NCBI GenBank assembly: GCA_002419365.1 | Contig: DIGA01000095.1 | Span: 50,192-114,191, forward strand | Source of the DNA: Mageeibacillus sp. UBA5734 | GTDB taxonomy: Bacteria > Bacillota > Clostridia > Saccharofermentanales > UBA5734 | Reading direction: 5' to 3' | DNA: 64,000 nucleotides | Shown here: piece after piece, positions 44,119 through 53,103 of the stretch | Numbering within the stretch: position 1 is the stretch's first letter | How the letters are laid out: each line of letters starts with the position of its first letter | Made by a program: the position numbers and the translations under genes | Notes under the pieces: model-generated | The model's database searches: none | The model's input: only the letters and a program-made list of their open reading frames with translations | What the model was told of the DNA's origin: nothing

Positions 44119-44889
44119 TCAAGCATCGAAGTTTTCCAATAGCTTATCCAGAACTCGCCGGCAATCCCGGACCTTTTCTACACTGGTCTGCCAAAGTTCC
44201 AGGTCTTCCGAAGAATCACGCCCAAATTGGATCAATGACTGATGATCTGACAAAGGGCTGGGCAGGCGGATTTTCCCCGACAGATGGTAATTCCTGATCC
44301 CTGCTTGTAGGTGAATCTGAGGGATGTTCTGCTCATTAACTCCTCCCCCAGCCATGATGTCAATCCGTCCGGCTGCTTGATGAATGAGCATACATAGCAG
44401 ATCCAGGCCTTCAAATGCTGTCGCCTGATGACCCGAGGTCAAAATCGTATCAAAGCCCAAAGAAATGGCTTGTTCCAGAGCTGCCTGTGGATCAGCCACC
44501 CAATCGAAAGCGCGGTGCAAGGTGAGATGGCAACCGAAGCTCTGGCTTGTCAGCGACAGTAAACGCGGCAGATCAAGCCGTCTCTCCGATGTCAGAAGCC
44601 CAATCACCAGGCCATCCGCACCGGCTGAACGGAAGCGACGAACCTGATCCTGAATCTGTTCAAACTCAGCATCAGAATAATAAAAATGACCTGCCCTGGG
44701 CCGGATCAGGACATGGATGGGGATTGGGCAGGATTGCCTGACCTGTTCAAATAGGTAAAAATCAGGTGTAGTCCCACCAAGCAGCAGATTGCTGCACAAT
44801 TCAAGGCGATCTGCGCCGCCCTGCACAGCAGCCAAGGCTGAAGGCAGGGAATCAACGCAGATCTCCAGGAGAAATTTTTGATTATTCAT
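44119..44889 (-). CDS. cutC: CutC-family protein
   Basis: A 256-residue TIM-barrel protein. Matching features are LEICVDSLPSALAAVQGGADRLELCSNL, here spanning the N terminus, then IHVLIRPRAGHFYYSDAE, GADGLVIGLLT, LTLHRAFDW, ILTSGHQATAFEG and IMAGGGVNEQNI. CutC was named for copper tolerance, but its biochemical role is unclear. ATG 44889 starts at the family N terminus; the open frame extends further into the fucosidase gene. It sits between a fucosidase gene and a URO-D-like gene in a sugar operon, which hints at a metabolic role. Confidence 0.88.
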   Translation of the reverse strand: MNNQKFLLEICVDSLPSALAAVQGGADRLELCSNLLLGGTTPDFYLFEQVRQSCPIPIHVLIRPRAGHFYYSDAEFEQIQDQVRRFRSAGADGLVIGLLTSERRLDLPRLLSLTSQSFGCHLTLHRAFDWVADPQAALEQAISLGFDTILTSGHQATAFEGLDLLCMLIHQAAGRIDIMAGGGVNEQNIPQIHLQAGIRNYHLSGKIRLPSPLSDHQSLIQFGRDSSEDLELWQTSVEKVRDCRRVLDKLLENFDA

Positions 44890-44917
44890 CTTCTCTAAAG
44901 AAATAGTCGCCGAGGAC

Positions 44918-46261
44918 TTAGCCGAAAACAAAGGCAAGGGCAGGCGAACCCTCAGCAATATTGAATAAATCGATCGCGAGATCAGGGCCCTGAGCGGAGA
45001 ATTTTGCTTGTGTCTCAGCAAGCGGACGGATGGTCGCAGCGGCTTCGGCCAGACCGGGAATGACGGCCGTGCTGCTACCTGCCGCGACGTTGTCGAGCAT
45101 GACGTAGACTTTGTCATTTTTACTGGTGAAATAGGCATCGATGCCACCGGCCAGACGTTCTTGCTGGCGAGTCCAGGTTTTGGTGCCATAGATCGCATCA
45201 CCATTGACGGAGAGCCACTGACCCAGGTAGAGCAGGCGATCGCGCTGTTCGGCCGGGATGGTGCCATCGGCTTTCGGCCCGACGTTGATCAGGAGGTTGC
45301 CATTGTGGCTGACACTTTCCAGGAGCAGGGCAATCAGCTTATTGGGCTGGATATAGTGCTCGTCGGTTTCAACCTGGTTATAGGCAAAAGACAGGCCCAG
45401 GCCGCGGCACATTTCCCACTTCTTATCCAGCGTCATCTGGCCATACTTGTATTCCTTGGTCGTGTAGTCGGCCCAGACGCCATTCCAGCGGTCGTTGACA
45501 ACCCCCTCCGGTACATTGTTGTAGTAGTAGGAGAATAATACAGGGAGGTCGACGAGGCCCTTTTTCGGCCAATCGATATCATTCCAGAGGACGGAGGGCT
45601 GATAACGATCGATCAGCTCCGTGACTTGGTTGAAAGCATAGTCGGCATAGGCTGCAGTGACATTTGGGGGATTGTGGACATCAAAATCATCAAAAATTGG
45701 TACTGTTGTATGGGTCCAGTCGAGGATGCCAGAGTAGTAGACGCCAAACTTCATACCCTCGTTCCGGACAGCCGCGGCCAATTCGCCAATGACATCGCGC
45801 ATCGGGCCACGATTCCCCGTGTGGTAGTCGGTGTATCGACTCGGCCAGAGGCAAAAGCCATCGTGATGCTTGGTGACTGGCACGATGTAGCCAGCGCCTG
45901 ATTTCTTGAACAAATCCGCCCATTCGGTAGCATTCCAGTTCTCAGCTTTCCACATATCGGTGAAATTCTCGTAAGGAAAATCCTGACCATAGGTAGCTAA
46001 ATGGTGTTCATAGGATGGTCCCTGACCGACACGGACGGAGTTCATATACCATTCGGAGTATGGATTGTTGGAAAACCAGGTGATATCGGTCGGGATATCG
46101 CCCAGTTCACAGGTTGGAGGCGCATAGGCCGGTACAGAGTAAGCCCCCCAGTGGATGAAAATGCCCAGTTTGCAGTCGTCAAACCATTGCGGGACCTGAT
46201 GGGTCCGGACGGATTCCATGTCGGGGGTGAACTGGCGGGGATGGTACTTGGATGAAGACAT
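44918..46261 (-). CDS. Alpha-L-fucosidase, GH29
   Basis: A 447-residue cytosolic enzyme that removes alpha-linked L-fucose with retention of configuration. GH29 features: KLGIFIHWGAYSVPAY near residue 31, YIVPVTKHHDGFCLWPS near 125, GVYYSGILDW near 173, and the nucleophile D228 in VLWNDIDWP. GNLLINVGPKADGTIP near 315 is the usual C-terminal barrel signature. There is no signal peptide, so it acts after import by the adjoining ABC system. GAGGTCACC precedes the ATG. Confidence 0.93.
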   Translation of the reverse strand: MSSSKYHPRQFTPDMESVRTHQVPQWFDDCKLGIFIHWGAYSVPAYAPPTCELGDIPTDITWFSNNPYSEWYMNSVRVGQGPSYEHHLATYGQDFPYENFTDMWKAENWNATEWADLFKKSGAGYIVPVTKHHDGFCLWPSRYTDYHTGNRGPMRDVIGELAAAVRNEGMKFGVYYSGILDWTHTTVPIFDDFDVHNPPNVTAAYADYAFNQVTELIDRYQPSVLWNDIDWPKKGLVDLPVLFSYYYNNVPEGVVNDRWNGVWADYTTKEYKYGQMTLDKKWEMCRGLGLSFAYNQVETDEHYIQPNKLIALLLESVSHNGNLLINVGPKADGTIPAEQRDRLLYLGQWLSVNGDAIYGTKTWTRQQERLAGGIDAYFTSKNDKVYVMLDNVAAGSSTAVIPGLAEAAATIRPLAETQAKFSAQGPDLAIDLFNIAEGSPALAFVFG

Positions 46262-46326
46262 GAAGGTGACCTCCTGTTTATTCGCTCAGCTGTCAGCCGG
46301 GCGTGTCTTGCGATCGTCAGGGATGC

Positions 46327-47157
46327 TCAGCCTTTGACCGAGCCAGCGGTCAGGCCGGCAACGATGAATTTCTGGCTGAAAAGGTATAAGATCGTGATCG
46401 GCAACGCAGTCAGGACCAGATCGGCAAAGACGTAGTTCCAATTGCTGAAATACTGGCCGAAGAAGTTGTAGACCGTCAGGGGCATGGTCCAGTTCTTGGA
46501 ATTGTTGAAAAAATAGATCGGAATCATGAACTCATTCCAGGCGAACATGGCGGTCATGACGGTTGTGGTGGCAAAGATCGGCTTTAAAGTGGGCAAGATG
46601 ACTGAGACGAACAGTCGCAGGGTACTGGCTCCATCGATAAAGGCGGCCTCATCCAGTTCACGGGGAATGCCTTTGATGAAATTGATGAACATGAAGATCG
46701 CCCAGGGCAATTGAACAGCGGCCATGACCATGATGACGGCAAAGTGGGTGCCAATCAAGTTAAGCATCTTGAGCATGGCGAAAGTGGTGATGATCTGCAG
46801 GGGAGCGACCATGCCAGCCAGGAAAAAGGACTGGAGGAAGCGGGACCATTTGCTTTCAACACGGGCGAGGATGAATCCACCCAGTGCGGCAGAGCCGACA
46901 CAGGCGATCAGCACACCCAGGGTGACAATGATGCTGTTCATCATGGACAAAAGGATTTTGCCGGTCACGATGACAAAGGAATAGTTGGCAAATTCCCAGG
47001 TTGTCGGGGGAAGGGCATTGAATTTCAAGGCTTCGGCGGAAGTTTTGAATGAGCCAAAAATCATGACCAGAAGGGGGATGATAATCAGGAAACTGCAGGC
47101 GATGACAACAATTTCAACGATGAGATTGATCAAGCGCTCTTTGTCTTTCGGTTTCAT
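46327..47157 (-). CDS. CUT1 ABC transporter permease, MalG-like (locus C)
   Basis: A 276-residue subunit with six predicted helices and EAA loop RELDEAAFIDGASTLRLF near residue 165. It starts three bases after the stop of the preceding permease, which has GGAGGTGAG just before it. It precedes the fucosidase gene. Confidence 0.9.
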   Translation of the reverse strand: MKPKDKERLINLIVEIVVIACSFLIIIPLLVMIFGSFKTSAEALKFNALPPTTWEFANYSFVIVTGKILLSMMNSIIVTLGVLIACVGSAALGGFILARVESKWSRFLQSFFLAGMVAPLQIITTFAMLKMLNLIGTHFAVIMVMAAVQLPWAIFMFINFIKGIPRELDEAAFIDGASTLRLFVSVILPTLKPIFATTTVMTAMFAWNEFMIPIYFFNNSKNWTMPLTVYNFFGQYFSNWNYVFADLVLTALPITILYLFSQKFIVAGLTAGSVKG

Positions 47158-47160
47158 GAC

Positions 47161-48036
47161 TTAACTCACCTCCTTCTTTTTCAGAACGGTGTTCATCAGG
47201 GTCGACAAGGTGAAGACGGTGATGAACAGGATCAGGCTCATGGCAGTCGAACGGCCTAGCAGCCCTTGTGAAAAAGCACTATAGATGTATGTACTGAAAA
47301 CTTGCGAGGCAAAACCAGGGCCGCCACCGGTAATGACAAAGACTTGTTCAAAGACTTTCAGGCCACCGATGGTATTGAAAACGATATTGACGGTGAAAGC
47401 AGGCATCAGCAAGGCCACGGTGATCCGGCGGAATTGCTGCCAGCTGCTGGCACCATCAATCCGGGCAGCTTCATAATAATCATTAGGTATGCTCTGCAGA
47501 CCGGCGAGGAAGACGGCCATATTGAATCCTGTCCAGCGCCAGACATCGGCCAGGATGACGACTGGCAGGGCGGTCTTGTAGCCGCCAACCCAGTCCTGCT
47601 GCAGGCTTTCCAGCCCCAGTGTGCCGAGGAACTGGTTGAACATGCCATCGAAGCGGAAAATGGCGTCAAACATGATGCCGACAACGACCATGGACAAAAC
47701 CGCCGGCATGTAATAAACCGTCCTCAGGAGATTACGGGTTTTCAGTGGACGATTGACAGCCAGGGCGACAAATAGTCCGAGGATCGTTTTCAAACCGGCA
47801 GTAAAAATCGCAAAGATGAATGTGTTCTTAACTGAAAGCCCAAACTTGCGGTCGGTGAAAATATACAGGAAGTTATCCAGGCCATTCCAAACTGGGGTGG
47901 TGAAGCGGGAGAGGTTCCAGTCCGTAAAAGCCAGGACAAAAGATGCCAGGACTGGCAGAACAAAAAAGAAACTGAAAATCAGGACTGCCGGGATGACAAG
48001 GCTTTTCTGGTATGGCAACAATGTTTTTTTTCGCAT
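47161..48036 (-). CDS. CUT1 ABC transporter permease, MalF-like (locus C)
   Basis: A 291-residue subunit with six predicted helices, first at about 14-36, and the EAA loop NDYYEAARIDGASSWQQF. ATG 48036 is preferred since AAAGG lies upstream; the frame opens at 48081 across the hairpin. It lies after the binding-protein gene and a strong stem-loop. Confidence 0.88.
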   Translation of the reverse strand: MRKKTLLPYQKSLVIPAVLIFSFFFVLPVLASFVLAFTDWNLSRFTTPVWNGLDNFLYIFTDRKFGLSVKNTFIFAIFTAGLKTILGLFVALAVNRPLKTRNLLRTVYYMPAVLSMVVVGIMFDAIFRFDGMFNQFLGTLGLESLQQDWVGGYKTALPVVILADVWRWTGFNMAVFLAGLQSIPNDYYEAARIDGASSWQQFRRITVALLMPAFTVNIVFNTIGGLKVFEQVFVITGGGPGFASQVFSTYIYSAFSQGLLGRSTAMSLILFITVFTLSTLMNTVLKKKEVS

Positions 48037-48082
48037 GATCAGGAGCCTTTCCACTGGACCAAAAGATTGGGTTTCTGGCAAG

Positions 48083-48115
48083 ACAGGGCTGGCAGCAGCG
48101 AGCTGCCAGCCCTGT
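48083..48115 (-). terminator. Strong intercistronic stem-loop after the locus C binding-protein gene
   Basis: Fourteen-base perfect arms, ACAGGGCTGGCAGC (48083-48096) and GCTGCCAGCCCTGT (48102-48115), with a five-base loop. The minus-strand flank lacks a uridine run. It is the most stable of the four binding-protein hairpins seen here. Confidence 0.75.
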
Positions 48116-48150
48116 TCCAGTTCAAGTGTTTGAGATGAGGAAATGGGTGA

Positions 48151-49518
48151 TCAGAAACCAGGTTGCTGATTCTGTTTCATGTAGTCGGCGTAGATCTGCT
48201 GCCAGTCAGCCAATGTGTCTTCAGCAGAGATGTCCTGGGCAACCATGTCAACATAGAGCTTCCACAGTTCGGTCCAGATCGAGCTGGCGACGCCCATCGG
48301 GTCATTGATCTGGTAGGTGTATTTGCCGGTCGAGAGGTATTTGTCAACGAGTTCCTGGACGCTGGGGTCGACGGTGCCGCCATTGACATCGTTGAAGGCC
48401 GGGAAGCCAGCCAGGTCGGCATAGTAAATGTCCATGATTTCAGGCTGAGACCAGCGGTCGAGGAATTCGAGGGTCTTGTCAACCTGCTTGCCACCCTTCA
48501 TGGCGAACCAGCCACGGACATAGGCGCCCGTGCCCATGATCAGCTGATCATTGAAAGGGACAACCCAGGATCCGAATTCGGCATCCGGGAATTTGGCCTT
48601 GGCATCGGAAACGTACCATTCACCGTTCAGGTAGACAGCGGCTTTGCCGGAAGGCAGGGCTTCTTTGGCGGATTCGTAATTGGCAGACAGGTGGTCTTTG
48701 TTGACCAGGCCGAGTTCATAGAATTTCTTGTACTGGTTCATGACTTCCTTGAAACCAGGGGCATCCGGGAAGGTCAGTTCATTTTTCAGGAGTTTCTGGA
48801 AAACATCGGTGTCATTGGGGTAGTTGTAGACGGCAAAACCGAGGGTCATGTAGACCTGGGTGGTCCAGGTATCGGCGTTGGTGACATACAGGGGAGTGAC
48901 TTTGCCATTGCTCTTGTCTTTGATTTCCTGCAGGCGGGCATAGAACTCATCCATCGTCTGGGGTTGTTCAGTGCTGACGCCCAGTTCAGCAAGAAGCTTC
49001 TTGTTGAAATAAGCTGCGCCGAAGAAGCTGCCAACATCACGCGGCATGGCATAGATGTTGCCATCGGTGGGATCTTTGAGCAGGTCCGGGTTGATCAGGC
49101 GTTTGGCCCAGGGCTGATCATTCAGGGGCACACAGTTCTCGGTTGCACCGAGTTCGATATTGTTCGAAGGAGTATTGTACTCGATGATGTCAGGCACTTC
49201 ATTGGTGGCAACCTTGGCCCGGGCAACCGTGTAGTACTGGTCATCCGGCAGGACCTGGAAATCAATGGTATAGTTATATTTTTCTTTCATGACCGCTGCC
49301 ATTTTGGCAAAGGTTTCAGCACGATAGCTGCCTTGGGCTGTCAAGATCGAGATTGTGACAGGCTCATTGGTGGCGGCAGAGGCGGCTTGCGAGGAAGCTT
49401 CGCCGGCAGTTGTTGCTGCAGCTGCTGTTGTCTCTGCGGTTGCGTTGCCACAGGCAGACAGGATCATTACGGAAAAGAGCATAGCCAGAATCAAAGCGAG
49501 TGATACAATCCGTTTCAT
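48151..49518 (-). CDS. ABC sugar-binding lipoprotein, family 1 (locus C)
   Basis: A 455-residue lipoprotein. The signal ends in ILSAC with lipid cysteine at 23, followed by an Ala/Thr linker. Mature features include VTISILTAQGSYRAETF, NEVPDIIEYN, YAMPRDVGSFFGAAYFNKK and GKAAVYLNGEWYV. ATG 49518 is chosen since AAGGAGAGAG lies just upstream; the frame opens earlier at 49566. It heads the operon of two permeases, fucosidase, CutC and URO-D-like protein, so a fucosylated oligosaccharide is the likely ligand. Confidence 0.92.
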   Translation of the reverse strand: MKRIVSLALILAMLFSVMILSACGNATAETTAAAATTAGEASSQAASAATNEPVTISILTAQGSYRAETFAKMAAVMKEKYNYTIDFQVLPDDQYYTVARAKVATNEVPDIIEYNTPSNNIELGATENCVPLNDQPWAKRLINPDLLKDPTDGNIYAMPRDVGSFFGAAYFNKKLLAELGVSTEQPQTMDEFYARLQEIKDKSNGKVTPLYVTNADTWTTQVYMTLGFAVYNYPNDTDVFQKLLKNELTFPDAPGFKEVMNQYKKFYELGLVNKDHLSANYESAKEALPSGKAAVYLNGEWYVSDAKAKFPDAEFGSWVVPFNDQLIMGTGAYVRGWFAMKGGKQVDKTLEFLDRWSQPEIMDIYYADLAGFPAFNDVNGGTVDPSVQELVDKYLSTGKYTYQINDPMGVASSIWTELWKLYVDMVAQDISAEDTLADWQQIYADYMKQNQQPGF

Positions 49519-49563
49519 CTTCTCTCTCCTTCTCAATTGCCCTGGTTTTCCCTGGGCTGGGTT

Positions 49564-49607
49564 CATGCTAGCATGGACTTGCAGTCCTGCAGAATATCAA
49601 ATATAAA
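49564..49607 (+). promoter_or_regulatory. Promoter and two palindromes in the locus C divergent region
   Basis: TTGCAG (49579-49584) and TATAAA (49602-49607), 17 bases apart, form a good promoter for the kinase-regulator pair. Two palindromes abut: CATGCTAGCATG (49564-49575, perfect) and GGACT-TGC-AGTCC (49575-49587), the latter covering the -35. The region lies between the divergent binding-protein and kinase genes, so a bound regulator could control both. Confidence 0.6.
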
Positions 49608-49649
49608 AATAATGCATGTAAAAAATTAAAAACTGGACAGGATTTGACC

Positions 49650-51512
49650 ATGGCTAAACGTTTGCCCAACTTCAGAAACCGGATTTTTGCCAGCTACATC
49701 CTGTTGCTGGCCATTGTTTTTGTAGTTGCCATTCCGACCAGCTATTTCTACATGAGCAGCTCGCTTCGTGAGCTGGAGGTCAGAAAGCTTGAACAAATCT
49801 GCAGCCGGACCGTGACCTCGCTGGATGAACGGATGAATAGTTTAAACAGCATCTCCCTGTACATAGCGGCTAATCCGATCGTCAGGGAGATCATGCGAGA
49901 TGCCACCAATGCACCTGGAAATTCTTTAAATTCCAGTTCAATCAAGGATTTTACAGCAACGCTTGTCACCATGAATGTCCCAGCTGCCAATGCAGGGTTG
50001 CGGTTATCTGTTTACAACAACCGGGGATTTTACCAAAGTGCGGGTTACTCTGACCAAAGCTCTATCATACAGGCCAGACTATTTTCACCTGAGTTCCGTG
50101 AATGGTATGGCACATTCCTCCAAACCAGTGCCTACTCCATCTTGGCACCGCACAACGATTACTGGTCTGCGGACCAAGACTTCAAGCCCGTGTCACTGAT
50201 CCGGCCCTTGATCGATTCCCGCACTTTTTCCAGGGTTGGATTAATCGAAGTACAAATGCCCTACTCGAGCCTTGCCGAGATCACAAATCTGGATTTGCCA
50301 GGTGGTGTCCAGGCTGTGCTGTTCGACCAGGAAGGGCAGTTGATCACGCTGAACGAATCTGAAGGTTCAACAGATGCTGTTTCTGAACAGGATCGTAAAG
50401 ATTTTTCTTACTTATATGCACAGATCGGCCCCGAAAATCAGGGTATTCTCCGTAATTCGCTCATTCCAGGCCAGGACACCCGTTTGATTGTCTACAGTCG
50501 ATCCAATCTGACTGGCTGGGTCTACCTGATTTCCATGCCTTTTTCGGCCTATGGGGCTGCCTTGACCAAAATTTCCATCACGCTCATGCTGGTCATGGTG
50601 CTCATGTTATTGCTTTTGATTTTCATCGCCTTCATGGCTTCCAAAACTGTGGCGAAGCCCCTCATGCAATTGCGTGACCAAGTCCAATCCGTTTCGCTCC
50701 AGAACCTTTCGATCGAATTATCAACGGAAGGTCCTGGCAATGAAATCAACCAGCTCAATGAAGCCTTTAACCAGATGTTCGAACGACTGCGCGAATCCAT
50801 GGATGAAGTTGCAGCCATGCGACTGCGCGAGCTCCAAGCCCATCTGATCGCCTTGCAGGCGCAGATTGATCCACATTTTATCTTCAACATCCTGTCGATT
50901 ATCACGGCAATCGGCCGCGAAAAGGACATGCCGCAAGTCGTCGAGATCAGTAACCACTTGGCTGCCATTCTACGCTATTCGACCAGCAATGAGCGAGATC
51001 TTGTCACACTGGAACAAGAAATCGCTCATATCGAAAGCTACATGATCCTGATGAAATTACGATATGAGGAACAGCTTGAATACTCGATTGAAATGGAACC
51101 GGGAATCCAGCCAAACCAAATTCGCCTACCCCGCCTCTCTCTTCAGCCGATCATCGAAAACACTTTCCGGCATGGTCTGCGCCAAGTGCTTCCACCTTGG
51201 CGAATTGAGATCAAGACTGGCCTGGCTTCCGATGGCAATTGGTGGATTTCCGTGAGTGAAAATGGAATCGGCATGAAGCAAGAAGAAATTGAACGTTTGG
51301 ATGCCAGATTGACGGAATTTTATCTCAATCCGGCTGATCATCTCAAGGAAATGAAGCTGGGCGGAATGGGATTGGTTAATACATTGGCCCGGTTCAAATT
51401 TCTATACAAAGACCGGTTCCGGTATCAGATAACAAGTGTCGACAGTGGCTATGATGGTTTTAAGATCACCCTGTCCGGAGCTCTGTCAGAGGCTGAATCT
51501 GCTACCCGTTAG
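49650..51512 (+). CDS. YesM-type sensor histidine kinase (locus C)
   Basis: A 620-residue kinase with helix one about 12-35, an extracellular sensor region to about 305, helix two about 306-328 and a HAMP linker. The His_kinase box is QIDPHFIFNILS with H409, and the ATPase region shows LQPIIENTFRHGL, VSENGIGM and GGMGLVNTLARF. In the second box SENG replaces the usual DNG asparagine context, since the aspartate is glutamate. ATG 49650 is chosen over TTG 49644. The regulator follows after 16 bases. Confidence 0.9.
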   Translation: MAKRLPNFRNRIFASYILLLAIVFVVAIPTSYFYMSSSLRELEVRKLEQICSRTVTSLDERMNSLNSISLYIAANPIVREIMRDATNAPGNSLNSSSIKDFTATLVTMNVPAANAGLRLSVYNNRGFYQSAGYSDQSSIIQARLFSPEFREWYGTFLQTSAYSILAPHNDYWSADQDFKPVSLIRPLIDSRTFSRVGLIEVQMPYSSLAEITNLDLPGGVQAVLFDQEGQLITLNESEGSTDAVSEQDRKDFSYLYAQIGPENQGILRNSLIPGQDTRLIVYSRSNLTGWVYLISMPFSAYGAALTKISITLMLVMVLMLLLLIFIAFMASKTVAKPLMQLRDQVQSVSLQNLSIELSTEGPGNEINQLNEAFNQMFERLRESMDEVAAMRLRELQAHLIALQAQIDPHFIFNILSIITAIGREKDMPQVVEISNHLAAILRYSTSNERDLVTLEQEIAHIESYMILMKLRYEEQLEYSIEMEPGIQPNQIRLPRLSLQPIIENTFRHGLRQVLPPWRIEIKTGLASDGNWWISVSENGIGMKQEEIERLDARLTEFYLNPADHLKEMKLGGMGLVNTLARFKFLYKDRFRYQITSVDSGYDGFKITLSGALSEAESATR

Positions 51513-51528
51513 GAAGGGAGAAACCCAG

Positions 51529-53103
51529 ATGATCCGAATCCTGATCGTTGATGACGAACCCAAGATGCTGCGGGATTTAGTAACTCTTGTCCAGCAAATC
51601 GACGAGAATTTCGTCATATCCCATGCCACCAATGCGATCGAAGCCCAAAGCCTGATTGAGCAGAACGCCTTTGACATTGTGATTACCGACATCCACATGC
51701 CTGTCATGAATGGGCTTGAACTGATCACTTGGCTCAAGGACCGTAATGATCCAGCCATTCCGGTGGTTATCAGCGGATATTCCTACTTTGAGTATGCCCG
51801 GACGGCAATGAAATTAGGTGTTACGGACTATCTGCTGCGACCCGCCGATCCTGTGGAAATTGCCAAGGTTTTATCTTCGATCGTGGAAAAAATTGAAATC
51901 AAGCGGGCCGAACAAAAGCGGCTGGATCTGCAACAGGCCATTCGCAGTATAGGGAGCTCACCAGATGGGGTGCTAAGTCAGGATGAAGCTCCTTTTGTCG
52001 CCGTCTTCTGCGCTGGATCACTGACAGACTCAGTCACCACTGACGAAGCCATCCGGCTGCCTGTCTGGCAGGATTTGCACCTGGAAGCGCAATTAAAGGT
52101 TCTTTTGGCCGAAAATGAGTCGGTCTGGATTTTTCGCAGCAGCCAGAGCACGCAGACTGCACTGTTCAGTCTCAACACCACAACAGCTACCACTCGATAC
52201 GCTCAACTTATGCAGCAGATCTGCTTGATTCAAGGGGCTGGATACGGCTTGGCCATTGCTGTCAGTCCGCTTCTGGAATCAATCGCCGCAGTGGGTTCCA
52301 TGCAGAAAAAACTGATGGTTGCGCTGCATCAACGACTGGTCCTGGGGCAAAATCAGCTGCTTGTCCTGGAACGAAATCCCGCACTGGAATCAATAGATGA
52401 ACCTTCAACAACTTTGGTTGATGATTCTGGTGCAGCATATGAGACACTTAGAACCTTGATCCGATATCAGGGAGCACAGGCAGCCAAGGTAACTTTGCTT
52501 AAACTTGTTTCCGGCTGGAAAAATCAACAACTGCCTCTCTACCGGTTGGAGCGGGAATTACGCCGGCTTGCAGCGGAGCTCAAACCAGCCCTGAGCGGCA
52601 GTCATTCGCAAATGACAATTGATCAGCTGGAAGAGATCTGTGTCGATGCCCTGGCCAATGCCCTGAATTATGATTCGCTTTGGGACAATCTGGCCGCAAT
52701 TTTCGACGGGCTGGACCAGGACACAACCCGGGTCAATCCTATGGACCGACATGAAAACTTGGCCTGCCAGATTGCCGCCTATATCGAAAACAACTTGGCA
52801 AGTCCTCTGAATAACAGCATCTTGGGCAAAATGTTCGGCCTGGCACCTTCTTATCTGAGTGTGATCTTCCGCAATAAAAAAGGTCTATCACCGATTGAGT
52901 ATATTGCCATGCAACGTATCAACCGGGCCAAGGCGTTGTTTTGCGAATCGCCCCATCTCACGACCAAAGATATCTCCACCCTGGTCGGATTTGATGATCC
53001 TTTTCATTTCAGCAAAACTTTCAAAAAGCTCACGGGATTGTCACCAACCGAATACCGCAAGACAAACTGCCAGAATAAGGAGAACAACTGTTATCTCAGC
53101 TAG
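51529..53103 (+). CDS. YesN-type response regulator with AraC output domain (locus C)
   Basis: A 524-residue regulator. The receiver has VDDE and phosphoacceptor D54 in TDIHMPVMNG, but the conserved signalling lysine is arginine (YLLRPAD, R104). A long middle region precedes the AraC domain (NSILGKMFGLAPSYLSVIF, then ISTLVGFDDPFHFSKTFK and GLSPTEYR). ATG 51529 is chosen because AGGAAGGGAG lies just upstream; the frame is open back to 51436 inside the kinase. Its stop shares four bases, CTAG, with the stop of the convergent cyclase gene. Confidence 0.9.
   Translation: MIRILIVDDEPKMLRDLVTLVQQIDENFVISHATNAIEAQSLIEQNAFDIVITDIHMPVMNGLELITWLKDRNDPAIPVVISGYSYFEYARTAMKLGVTDYLLRPADPVEIAKVLSSIVEKIEIKRAEQKRLDLQQAIRSIGSSPDGVLSQDEAPFVAVFCAGSLTDSVTTDEAIRLPVWQDLHLEAQLKVLLAENESVWIFRSSQSTQTALFSLNTTTATTRYAQLMQQICLIQGAGYGLAIAVSPLLESIAAVGSMQKKLMVALHQRLVLGQNQLLVLERNPALESIDEPSTTLVDDSGAAYETLRTLIRYQGAQAAKVTLLKLVSGWKNQQLPLYRLERELRRLAAELKPALSGSHSQMTIDQLEEICVDALANALNYDSLWDNLAAIFDGLDQDTTRVNPMDRHENLACQIAAYIENNLASPLNNSILGKMFGLAPSYLSVIFRNKKGLSPIEYIAMQRINRAKALFCESPHLTTKDISTLVGFDDPFHFSKTFKKLTGLSPTEYRKTNCQNKENNCYLS

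Noticed and set aside
48163..49503. A 446-codon plus-strand open frame opposite the locus C binding protein
   Set aside because: It is a shadow of a clear lipoprotein gene; the translated product is low in recognisable motifs.
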